A stretch of 52,791 nucleotides of DNA from an uncultured Burkholderiales bacterium (GTDB lineage Bacteria > Pseudomonadota > Gammaproteobacteria > Burkholderiales > Burkholderiaceae_C): the NCBI GenBank assembly GCA_903933115.1, contig CAIZIT010000058.1, positions 1-52,791 on the forward strand, in the 5' to 3' direction. The translations under genes were made by a program, and so were the position numbers. The notes beneath the pieces are model-generated. The model saw only the letters and a list, made by a program, of their open reading frames with translations. It was not told the DNA's origin and ran no database searches. Shown here in pieces: positions 18,823-26,087 of this stretch (its first letter is position 1; each line of letters opens with the position of its first letter).

Positions 18823-19650
18823 ATGACTCAACCACTCTTTTCTCCCCAAACTGCCCACATTCCTCGCTACCAAACCATCTTGACCGAAGACGTCAGTCCC
18901 CATGTTTTGAAGGTCAGTTTGAACAGGCCCGAGGTCTCCAACGCCTTCAACACCTTGATGGGCCAAGAGCTCGAGGACTTGTGGAATCGACTGATTTTGG
19001 ACACCCAAGGGTACAGGGCCATCGTCCTCACCGCAACGGGGGAGAAAGCCTTTTGCGGAGGAGGTGATTTGAAGGAGCGCAACGGCATGACTCGAGAGCA
19101 GTGGGTTCGACAGCACGAAGTCTTTGAACGCCAATACTGGGCTTTGCTCGAAGTGCCGATCCCTGTGATTGCAGCGGTGAACGGTCATGCTTATGCCGGG
19201 GGCTTGGAGATGGCGCTCACATGTGACTTCATCTACGCCAGCAAGAACACTCGATTCGCCCTGACCGAGGTCACCATCGGCATCATGCCAGGCGCAGGGG
19301 GCACTCAATTGTTGCCCAGAGCCGTTGGCGAGAGAAGGGCCAAAGAGATCATCATGAGTGGCAAGCCCTTCAGTGCTCAAAAGGCTTACGACTGGGGCCT
19401 GGTCAATGAAGTCTTCGAGCCTGAAGAGGTTTTGAGCCAAGCCCTTCAAACGGCTCAAACGATCGCCAGCAACGCCCCTTTGTCGGTCAAGCAAGTCAAG
19501 AAGTCCATCCGTTACGGTGGTCAAATGGAGCTCAAAACTGCATTTCGCTTTGAGGTCGAAGCTTACAACCACCTGGTGGATACCCAAGACCGTCTCGAAG
19601 GCGTGAGCGCTTTCAATGAAAAGAGAAAACCTGTCTTTCAGGGCAAGTGA
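18823..19650 (+). CDS. Enoyl-CoA hydratase/isomerase family protein
   Basis: This crotonase-fold enzyme is probably a true hydratase, because both catalytic glutamates are in place: one in GGLEMALTCDF and one in ALTEVTIGIMPGAGGTQLLPR. The oxyanion-hole region EKAFCGGGDLKER is also normal. The 275-residue length fits, with an N-terminal extension of about 15 residues. It lies 160 nt upstream of an HMG-CoA-lyase-type gene on the same strand. That pairing fits methylglutaconyl-CoA hydratase of leucine breakdown, but crotonase substrates cannot be read from sequence, and general fatty-acid or aromatic degradation remains possible. Confidence 0.92.
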   Translation: MTQPLFSPQTAHIPRYQTILTEDVSPHVLKVSLNRPEVSNAFNTLMGQELEDLWNRLILDTQGYRAIVLTATGEKAFCGGGDLKERNGMTREQWVRQHEVFERQYWALLEVPIPVIAAVNGHAYAGGLEMALTCDFIYASKNTRFALTEVTIGIMPGAGGTQLLPRAVGERRAKEIIMSGKPFSAQKAYDWGLVNEVFEPEEVLSQALQTAQTIASNAPLSVKQVKKSIRYGGQMELKTAFRFEVEAYNHLVDTQDRLEGVSAFNEKRKPVFQGK

Positions 19651-19810
19651 ACGAAGTTAAGCGAATTGAAGCGGAGCTGAACCAAAAGAAGCTGAAGCGA
19701 AAGAAGTTGATCCAAACTCAGCCAAGCCAAGTTCAACAAAGCGATCCCGTCGTTCAGCAACCCTTCAAAGCCTACCCAACCTCAGTCCATATCATTCTTG
19801 GAGTCATCAA

Positions 19811-20761
19811 ATGAGCCGTATTCAAAGAGACATCATCGTGCGCGAAGTGGGCCTTCGCGACGGTTTGCAAATCCACCCCACCTTCATGCCCACTACGGAC
19901 AAATTGGCCTGGATTCAAAATGAAGCCCAAGCAGGGGTCCCTGAGATTGAGGTGACCTCCTTCGTGCCCCCAAAGCTGATTCCTCAATTTGCCGATGCAA
20001 GTGAGGTCTGCCAAGGAGCACTCGAGATCCAAGACTTGGTGGTGAGTGCATTGATCCCCAACTTAAAAGGCGCTCAAAGGGGCATCGAGTTGGGGGTGAA
20101 AAAGCTCAACTACGTCGTCTCGGTGAGCAAGACGCACAACCTCAAAAACGTGAGACGCGAGCGAGATGCATCGATCGAAGACTTCAAAGCCATTGTGAAT
20201 TTGATCAAAACATTGCCCCTCGAGCAAAGGCCCTTTATTGGCGCGGGCTTGTCCACCGCCTTGGGTTGCTCCTACGAGGGCAAGATTGCGCTCAGTGAAG
20301 TGGTCCTCTGTGCGGAGCAGTTGCTCGACGCCGGTGCCGATGAAATTGTGGTGTGTGACACGGTGGGTTACGCCGATCCCGCATTGGTCAGAGCCGTCAT
20401 GAAGGCGGTCTTGGCTGTGGCGGGTCATGTGCCCGTTGCAGCACATTTCCATGACACCCGGGGCACGGGACTCGCCAATGTGACGGCCGCACTCGATTGC
20501 GGCATCAAGTACTTTGACGCCTCGCTGGGCGGTCTAGGAGGATGCCCCTTTGCGCCCGGTGCGAGTGGCAACATCGTGATGGAGGACCTGTGCTTCATGC
20601 TCGATGCGATGGGCTTGAAGACCGGTGTCAATTTGGACTTGCTGCTCAAGACCCGTGAAACCATGTCGAAAAGTTTGTCGGATCTGAAACTCCACGGCGC
20701 ATTGGCCCGTGCGGGTCTGCCCAATGGCTATGTGAGTACCTTGCAAGCCCAGGAGGCTTGA
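19811..20761 (+). CDS. Hydroxymethylglutaryl-CoA lyase family protein
   Basis: HMG-CoA lyase splits HMG-CoA into acetyl-CoA and acetoacetate, the last step of leucine catabolism. The 316-residue TIM-barrel protein shows REVGLRDGLQ at 11-20, the metal-binding AHFHDTRGTGLAN, and the lid-cysteine signature GLGGCPFAPGASGNI (Cys near 244). All catalytic features are intact. It follows the enoyl-CoA hydratase; the 160-nt gap between them is rich in AAG/GAAGC words. Related lyases act on citramalyl-CoA or other short acyl-CoAs, so HMG-CoA is the best guess and not certain. Confidence 0.92.
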   Translation: MSRIQRDIIVREVGLRDGLQIHPTFMPTTDKLAWIQNEAQAGVPEIEVTSFVPPKLIPQFADASEVCQGALEIQDLVVSALIPNLKGAQRGIELGVKKLNYVVSVSKTHNLKNVRRERDASIEDFKAIVNLIKTLPLEQRPFIGAGLSTALGCSYEGKIALSEVVLCAEQLLDAGADEIVVCDTVGYADPALVRAVMKAVLAVAGHVPVAAHFHDTRGTGLANVTAALDCGIKYFDASLGGLGGCPFAPGASGNIVMEDLCFMLDAMGLKTGVNLDLLLKTRETMSKSLSDLKLHGALARAGLPNGYVSTLQAQEA

Positions 20762-20808
20762 GGGCGGGCAGCCCACGAGGTGTAGAAGGGGGAATGAAGG
20801 TCTGATCA

Positions 20809-20830
20809 AGAGACTTTTTAAAAAGTCTCT
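20809..20830. terminator. Perfect palindrome between convergent HMG-CoA lyase and smpB
   Basis: The arms AGAGACTTTTT and AAAAAGTCTCT meet without a spacer to give a 22-bp perfect palindrome. It lies 47 nt after the lyase stop and 85 nt after the smpB stop, and could form a terminator hairpin in either direction. A DNA-binding site is an alternative. Confidence 0.55.
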
Positions 20831-20915
20831 CAAGCCTCTCAAGTCTCAAGGGTCACATCGGTCCCAAGCATCCTGAAGTCACGGGGCCTCATGAACATCC
20901 TTTCGATGGCCCCCA

Positions 20916-21389
20916 TCAGCGCGTCTTGTGCTTCATGGCGCGCTCGACCTCTCTCTTGCCTTCTCGCTCCTTGATGGTGTCTCTCTTGTCGTGCTCGGCC
21001 TTGCCCTTGGCCAGGGCGATTTCGCATTTGATTTTGCCATTTTTCCAATGCAAATTCAAAGGCACCAAGGTGTAACCCTTTTGCTCGACTTTACCAATCA
21101 GACGCCTGATTTCGTCTTTTTTAAGTAACAGCTTCTTGGTTCTCGTGGCATCTGCTGTCACGTGTGTAGAGGTGGTCCGGGTGGGGTTGATTTGACAACC
21201 GATCACGAACAGTTCTCCGTCGCGAATGACCACATAGCCATCGGTCAACTGCACTTTGCCCTCTCGGATGGCCTTGACCTCCCAGCCTTGCAAGACCATG
21301 CCGGTTTCAAAGCGCTCTTCAAAAAAGTAATTGAATGCGGCCTTTTTGTTGTCAGCAATTCGTGAGGGTAATTCTTGTTTTTTTGTCAT
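20916..21389 (-). CDS. smpB: SsrA-binding protein SmpB
   Basis: SmpB delivers tmRNA to stalled ribosomes in trans-translation. The 157-residue protein has the family core: [39 protein letters not shown], the [20 protein letters not shown] region, and a basic C-terminal tail ([20 protein letters not shown]) that enters the decoding channel. It is divergent from ratA across a 103-nt gap, the arrangement found in many proteobacteria. No ssrA gene is visible in this window. Confidence 0.97.
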   Translation of the reverse strand: MTKKQELPSRIADNKKAAFNYFFEERFETGMVLQGWEVKAIREGKVQLTDGYVVIRDGELFVIGCQINPTRTTSTHVTADATRTKKLLLKKDEIRRLIGKVEQKGYTLVPLNLHWKNGKIKCEIALAKGKAEHDKRDTIKEREGKREVERAMKHKTR

Positions 21390-21492
21390 GAAGGGGAAAG
21401 AAGGATCAAATGCCTGTGCTTATTCGTACAATGGGGAGATTATTTCTTGTCTTGACTCTTGGCAATGGGCTCTGGTTCAGAGTCCTCCACTT

Positions 21493-21933
21493 ATGAAAAC
21501 CATCCAAAAATCAGTGCTCATTTGGTTCAGCGCCCAGGAAATGTATGATTTGGTGACCGATGTGCCCAGTTATCCACAATTTTTGCCTTGGTGCGAGCAG
21601 GCCTCTATCATAGAGCATGATGAGCATGGGGTCACGGCTGAAATTGGGATGTCGATTGGTGGATTTAAAAAAGCGTTCACCACCCACAACACCCACACAC
21701 CTGGGCGTGAGGTCAAAATCGAATTGGTCAAAGGCCCCTTCAAAACCCTTCATGGCCTGTGGCAATTCAACCCCTTGGGCGAGGAGCGGGCTTGCCGCAT
21801 CGAGTTGCAACTTCATTATGACTTTGAGAGTGTGTTTGGCGCTTTGGTGGGCCCTTTGTTTGACAAGATTGCAAGCACCTTGGTCGATGCCTTTGTCAAA
21901 CGTGCTGAACAGGTGTACACCCAGACCCAGTGA
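21493..21933 (+). CDS. ratA: RatA/Coq10 family START-domain protein
   Basis: The 146-residue protein belongs to the START/polyketide-cyclase family that includes E. coli RatA and the ubiquinone-binding Coq10. RatA was reported to block 70S assembly; Coq10 binds coenzyme Q. Visible features are the N-terminal SVLIWFSAQEMYDLVTDVPS, then FLPWCEQASI, the central VKGPFKTLHGLWQF and the C-terminal helix DAFVKRAEQVY. I chose ATG 21493; the longer open frame starts inside smpB on the other strand. It is divergent from smpB and precedes rnfH, a classical neighbourhood. Whether it acts on ribosomes or on quinones cannot be told here. Confidence 0.92.
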   Translation: MKTIQKSVLIWFSAQEMYDLVTDVPSYPQFLPWCEQASIIEHDEHGVTAEIGMSIGGFKKAFTTHNTHTPGREVKIELVKGPFKTLHGLWQFNPLGEERACRIELQLHYDFESVFGALVGPLFDKIASTLVDAFVKRAEQVYTQTQ

Positions 21934-22010
21934 GCGCCTTCTCAAAATCGCTTGCTTTCAGCTCTAGCGAACCAGAGCCGCCCAGTTCTCCCTAAAAGCC
22001 CCCTTTGCCC

Positions 22011-22065
22011 TTTAAGCTCCCTTTAAGCTCCCTTTAAGCTCCCTTTAAGCTCCCTTTAAGCTCCC
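22011..22065 (+). repeat. 11-bp tandem repeat x5 between ratA and rnfH
   Basis: TTTAAGCTCCC is repeated five times without a change, followed by a partial unit. The array ends ten bases before the rnfH start, so copy number could affect translation or transcription of rnfH. Confidence 0.95.
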
Positions 22066-22075
22066 TTTACCCCTT

Positions 22076-22573
22076 TTGCCTTATCCCGTGAACACCACTT
22101 TCCCTCCCAGCGACCCAAATGCATTGCGTGTTGAGTGTGTCTGTGCCCATGGGTTCAGAGAGGTGGAGGTCTTTGAGCTTCGCTTAAAGCCAGGCTCCAC
22201 TGTGTTTGAAGCGCTCCAAATGGCGTTCTCTCAAGGCTTGGTGCTCCATTTGGAGGGTGCCAAGGAGGACGCTCAGTTGGAGGCCGAAATCTCATCTTGT
22301 CCATCTGGTCCATCAAGCCTATCAGGCCTCTTGAGCCCGTCGCTTCTTCATGCTCAGATCCAAACCCTTCTTGAAGCCTCGAAACTCTTTCTCAGCCTGT
22401 GGGGAGAGCCTTGTGCACTGGAGCAAGTGCTTGAAGACCACACACGCCTAGAAATCACCAAAGCCTTGCGTGTGGACCCCAAAATCGCGAGAAGAGAGCG
22501 ATTTAAAAAACAAGGTGCCAAAGCTGCAGGTCTGTTTGCCAAACAAAGGGCAGGGGGCAAGGCCGGTTATTGA
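22076..22573 (+). CDS. rnfH: RnfH family ubiquitin-like protein
   Basis: RnfH proteins are small beta-grasp proteins of unclear function found next to ratA. The N-terminal strand LRVECVCAHGFREVEVFELR and the C-terminal block LEDHTRLEITKALRVDPKIARRER are recognisable. At 165 residues it is longer than the usual 90-110: a Ser/Leu-rich insert (about 61-105) splits the fold, and a basic tail (QGAKAAGLFAKQRAGGKAGY) ends it. The start is uncertain: TTG 22076 or GTG 22088, neither with a good Shine-Dalgarno, and an 11-bp repeat array lies directly upstream. Confidence 0.78.
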   Translation: MPYPVNTTFPPSDPNALRVECVCAHGFREVEVFELRLKPGSTVFEALQMAFSQGLVLHLEGAKEDAQLEAEISSCPSGPSSLSGLLSPSLLHAQIQTLLEASKLFLSLWGEPCALEQVLEDHTRLEITKALRVDPKIARRERFKKQGAKAAGLFAKQRAGGKAGY

Positions 22574-22756
22574 AAGCCTTGCCGCTCAGTGGCATGGACA
22601 TTGCTCAATGATGCTCAAGGCCTGCATGGGCTTTGGAGTGATCAGAAAGTGGCAAGTTATTGCCCCTTCTGACTCAACGTGCCCCAATCCCTGCACCCCT
22701 CAATCACTGGCACTTTTTTTCCAAGGTCTTGAGCAGTATTCATAAGGGATCACAGC

Positions 22757-23278
22757 ATGAGTTTAAGTCTCAACCCAGCCACCACACACATTTTGAGCGG
22801 TCACCTCTCGGACACACAAAAGAGCAATCAAAGCGCCAAGCAACTCTTTGCCAGTCTGAAATCAGGCGATTTGGCTGGGGCGCAAAAAGCGTTCACCCAG
22901 TTCTCCAGCACCCAAGGCGGTAAGTCTTTGATGCAAAACCTCAACTCCAGCATGGCCCAACTGGGCTCGGCTTTGAAGGCGGGTGATCTTAAAAGTGCCC
23001 AGTCCTTGGCCTCCAGTCTTCAGGGAGGTCAAGCCCTTGCGGCCTCTTTGAGCCAGAGCAGCTCCAACACGGCTTCCAGCAGCACGGCAGGTGCATCCAG
23101 CTCCTCGGGCTCCAAGAACTCAAAGGCCTCTCCCCAAGCCATCCTCAACAGCATCAAGGCTCAGTCGAGCATGAACCTCTTTAGCGTCTTGGATGGCCTT
23201 GATCAGAGCACCACCACCAGCAACGACTCCCTGTCTGGACTGATGGGATTGGGAAAAAACGTGAACACCTTGGCTTAG
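22757..23278 (+). CDS. Ser/Ala-rich protein of unknown function with GDLxxAQ repeats
   Basis: I do not recognise a characterised family. The 173-residue protein has no signal peptide or membrane segment. Its first half contains two similar helical units, LFASLKSGDLAGAQKAFTQF and LGSALKAGDLKSAQSLASSL, a pattern seen in other bacterial hypothetical proteins. The middle (about 95-125) is almost only Ser, Ala, Thr, Gly, and the end is polar. ATG 22757 follows GGGATCACAGC. It stands alone between rnfH and a convergent dioxygenase-like gene. Soluble, partly disordered, function unknown. Confidence 0.75.
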   Translation: MSLSLNPATTHILSGHLSDTQKSNQSAKQLFASLKSGDLAGAQKAFTQFSSTQGGKSLMQNLNSSMAQLGSALKAGDLKSAQSLASSLQGGQALAASLSQSSSNTASSSTAGASSSSGSKNSKASPQAILNSIKAQSSMNLFSVLDGLDQSTTTSNDSLSGLMGLGKNVNTLA

Positions 23279-23293
23279 CCATGGATCCACGGT

Positions 23294-23326
23294 GCTTTAA
23301 CGCTGACAGGCCATCAGCGTCAAAGC
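23294..23326. terminator. Long hairpin in convergent gap
   Basis: GCTTT-ACGCTGA pairs with TCAGCGT-AAAGC (12 bp with one internal mismatch, seven-base loop) between two convergent genes. No T-run follows on either strand, so it may be a Rho-type end or an RNA-stabilising stem. Confidence 0.45.
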
Positions 23327-23374
23327 CCCCCTTACGAGGCTCTTTGGCTCACACCTGGGGTGAGCAAAGGGCAC

Positions 23375-24334
23375 TCAATGCGTTTCAAAATTCTTTCCAA
23401 ACTCCTCGGGTACATCTGGCCCCCAGAGGTAGAAAGAGTCTTGGGGCGGGTGATTGGTCGCAGGCCAGTCGTGATCATGGGGCACAAAATCGATGTCAAA
23501 GGAGTACTCCACATAGCTGCCCCATGGATCTCGGGTGTAGCGAAAGTAGTTGGAGCCGAGCACATGTCGACCCACACCCCAGCCGTAGGTGTGACCGGCT
23601 TCATTCATTTGTTTCATGCCCAACCCCACCTTGTCAAAGGACTCCACGGTCCAACTGCTGTGGTGAAAGCCGTAATGCTCTGAGCCCAAGAAGGCGAGCA
23701 AGTGGTGATCGCTGCCGTGGGGTGAGTGCAAGAACGCAATACCGAGTTTCTCCTCACCCGAGGAGTCCGACAATCGAAGACCCAAGACTTCAGCATAAAA
23801 CTTCAAAGACGTCTCCACATCTTTGGTAAAAATCAACACATGAGACATGAACAAAGGATGGACTTTCTCCACCTTGGAGCTCGCAGGCGCTCGGCCCTTA
23901 CCGGTGCAAGGGGGCTCAAAAACACGAGGTGGCTGGCTTGAAGGGGAGGACTTCTCTGCCGCTTTGATTTGTACCGGAAAGCCATCACTTGAGGCAATCC
24001 AAATGCTATCTGTGTCACTGTCATCCATGGGTGCAATGCGCTCGATGCCCAGTTGATCGATGTGCTTGTTAAAGGCGGCCAGATCTTCGGGGTAGATCCC
24101 AAACTTTAAACACAGCAAATTCTTTTTCAAGCCCTTTTTAAGGGTCGCATAGCGATGGGGATTGTTCATGGCATAAAGGGCAACTTGTTGGCCCTCATCC
24201 ACCACTCTCAGACCAAAGTCGGTGTAGAACTTTTTGGCATCCTCTAAGCTGGGCACCTCCAGCACGTATTCATCTAAAGAGTGAACAGCCAGCACTCCAG
24301 CTCGTTTGGTTTGTGCCATGATCGTTTGGGTCAT
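23375..24334 (-). CDS. VOC-superfamily protein, type I extradiol dioxygenase-like
   Basis: The 319-residue protein has two vicinal-oxygen-chelate halves, as in catechol 2,3-dioxygenases and 2,3-dihydroxybiphenyl dioxygenases. The C-terminal half keeps likely iron ligands H165 (FMSHVLIF), H224 or H225 (YGFHHSSW) and E277 (YVEYSFD), plus a tyrosine-rich stretch before the glutamate. Such enzymes cleave aromatic rings next to two hydroxyls. The N-terminal half (LDEYVLEVPSLEDAKKFY) lacks ligands, as usual. A Pro/Ser-rich insert (about 127-155) joins the halves. No other aromatic-degradation genes are adjacent. Substrate unknown. Confidence 0.85.
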   Translation of the reverse strand: MTQTIMAQTKRAGVLAVHSLDEYVLEVPSLEDAKKFYTDFGLRVVDEGQQVALYAMNNPHRYATLKKGLKKNLLCLKFGIYPEDLAAFNKHIDQLGIERIAPMDDSDTDSIWIASSDGFPVQIKAAEKSSPSSQPPRVFEPPCTGKGRAPASSKVEKVHPLFMSHVLIFTKDVETSLKFYAEVLGLRLSDSSGEEKLGIAFLHSPHGSDHHLLAFLGSEHYGFHHSSWTVESFDKVGLGMKQMNEAGHTYGWGVGRHVLGSNYFRYTRDPWGSYVEYSFDIDFVPHDHDWPATNHPPQDSFYLWGPDVPEEFGKNFETH

Positions 24335-24472
24335 TGGGGGTACTTTCTAAAGAAGGCCTGGCAAAGGTGAGCAGTTGATAAAGTGATCAGTGCTTGTGAG
24401 CAAGCCTTCAAGCTCTTGATGGCTTTGGATCACGGCGTTGAATATAGCTTGAACGCCCTCTGTGCTGGACTA

Positions 24473-24488
24473 GGATTAACCTTAATCC
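24473..24488. promoter_or_regulatory. Palindrome GGATTAA-CC-TTAATCC
   Basis: Perfect seven-base arms around CC lie between livF and the dioxygenase-like gene, about 140 nt before the latter's start. There is no T-run, so an operator is more likely than a terminator. A similar word occurs at 41513-41526. Confidence 0.35.
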
Positions 24489-24540
24489 AGTGCGCAAGCA
24501 GAGTCGTAGATAAGCCGTAAATGAGTCTAAGAAGTGCTGT

Positions 24541-25287
24541 TTATAAGCCCTCTGAGATCCGAGTTTGCGCCTCAGGGCTCCACGCTTGGATGCTGCTTTG
24601 GTGCACAATCTCTCCCCCCTCAATCACATAAACACGGTCGCAGACCCATTGTGCAAATTGGAGATTTTGCTCGCTGAGCAACACACTCACGCCTTGGGCC
24701 TTCAAAGTCAAGATCATCTCAGCCATTTGCTCAACCACCAAGGGAGAAAGCCCTTCTGAGGGCTCATCGAGTAAGAGCACCAGGGGGTTGCCCATGAGCG
24801 AGCGGGCGATGCTCAGCATTTGCTGCTCACCTCCGCTCAACTGTGAGCCCCTTTGATGGGGCAACTTGGCCAAATTGGGAAACAAATGGCCCAAGCGTTC
24901 AAAATCCCAATAGGGCACCTCTTGGCCATCTGGAAATGCTCGGGCCGGCTGTCGACCCACGCTTAAATTCTCAAGCACCGTGAGATCCGAGAAAATACGC
25001 CGGTCTTCTGGCACATAAGCCATTCCCCGGCAAGCGGCTTCAAAGGGCTCCAATTGGCTTTGCTCCGTGCCTAAAAAATAAACCTCTCCACGGGTGCGAG
25101 GCATCAAACCCATGAGGGCCTTGAGGGTGCTCGATTTGCCTGCACCATTTCGACCCATGAGGGCCACGACCTCACCGCGGTGGATCTCCAAGTTCACATC
25201 AAATAATATCTGTGCTTGACCGTACCAAGAACATAAATTCACGCACTCGAGGAGCACTTGAGGTCGAGGAGGGAGAGTCTGTCTCAT
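24541..25287 (-). CDS. livF: Branched-chain amino acid type ABC transporter ATPase LivF
   Basis: LivF is one of the two ATPases of the hydrophobic amino acid importer family. The 248-residue protein has Walker A GRNGAGKS, the signature LSGGEQQMLSIARSLM and Walker B LLLDEPSEGLSP, the last of which is typical of LivF. It overlaps livG by ATGA and is the last gene of the liv row. The substrate class (leucine/isoleucine/valine, or amides, urea or aromatic acids) is set by the binding protein and cannot be read from the ATPase. Confidence 0.95.
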   Translation of the reverse strand: MRQTLPPRPQVLLECVNLCSWYGQAQILFDVNLEIHRGEVVALMGRNGAGKSSTLKALMGLMPRTRGEVYFLGTEQSQLEPFEAACRGMAYVPEDRRIFSDLTVLENLSVGRQPARAFPDGQEVPYWDFERLGHLFPNLAKLPHQRGSQLSGGEQQMLSIARSLMGNPLVLLLDEPSEGLSPLVVEQMAEMILTLKAQGVSVLLSEQNLQFAQWVCDRVYVIEGGEIVHQSSIQAWSPEAQTRISEGL

Positions 25288-26087
25288 GCTGGATAGGCTC
25301 CTGTCGATGACGAACGTGCTGGCTCCAAAGCGCTTTTGTAACCAAAGTAAAGCGCTTGAACGCGTTCGTTGGCTTTGATCTCCTCCACAGTACCCTCTGC
25401 AATCAAAGCACCTGCCGACATGACCAACACACGATCAGCAAAGCCAAACACCACATCCATGCTGTGCTCGGTAAAGAGCACCGCCAAGCCCCGAGAGCTC
25501 CTGCCTCTCTCGAGGACCAGTTCTTTGACCAAGGCCATCAGATTTTTTCTCTCCAGAGGACCCATGCCAGCGGTCGGCTCATCCATCAAGAGGAGGGTGG
25601 GTTCATTGGCCAAAGCTTGGGCCAATTCAAGCCTTTTGATGTCCCCGTAGGCCAAAGCCGAACAAGCTTTGTCAGCCATGTGGTGCAGCTCCACTTGTCG
25701 TAAAAGCGCCAAGGCCTCATCCCTTTTAAAGTCATGCGCGCGAGGCCAAAAAGAAAAGAGCTGATGGTCTTTGCAAATGAGCGCCATTTGAACATTTTCT
25801 GCCAAACTGAGCGAACCAAAGGTTTGTGCAATTTGAAACGTTCTGCTCACCCCCAATTGCCACGTTTGGCGCGCACCCAAACCAATGAGGCTCTTGCCTT
25901 TGAATTCGATTTGACCGTGATCAGGACGAATTTGTCCATTGAGCATGTTGAAGGTGGTGGATTTTCCGGCACCGTTGGGCCCAATCAACGCGAGCATCTC
26001 TCCCGCTTCAAGAGAGAAGCTGAGGCCTTGGACCGCTCGGTGGGCACCAAAGCTTTTTTGAAGATCTTGAACCCGAAGTAGACTCAT
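25284..26087 (-). CDS. livG: Branched-chain amino acid type ABC transporter ATPase LivG
   Basis: This is the partner ATPase of LivF. The 267-residue protein has Walker A GPNGAGKS and Walker B LLMDEPTAGMGP. The signature motif is LAYGDIKRLELAQAL, where the usual LSYGQQR is replaced by AYGDIKR; a subset of proteobacterial LivG proteins shares this form. ATGA overlaps on both sides link it to livHM and livF, so the three genes are surely co-translated. Confidence 0.95.
   Translation of the reverse strand: MSLLRVQDLQKSFGAHRAVQGLSFSLEAGEMLALIGPNGAGKSTTFNMLNGQIRPDHGQIEFKGKSLIGLGARQTWQLGVSRTFQIAQTFGSLSLAENVQMALICKDHQLFSFWPRAHDFKRDEALALLRQVELHHMADKACSALAYGDIKRLELAQALANEPTLLLMDEPTAGMGPLERKNLMALVKELVLERGRSSRGLAVLFTEHSMDVVFGFADRVLVMSAGALIAEGTVEEIKANERVQALYFGYKSALEPARSSSTGAYPA

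Noticed and set aside
22011..22065. Array of 11-bp units as origin iterons or CRISPR
   Set aside because: Units are contiguous, there is no replication gene nearby, and other gaps hold unrelated arrays of the same kind.
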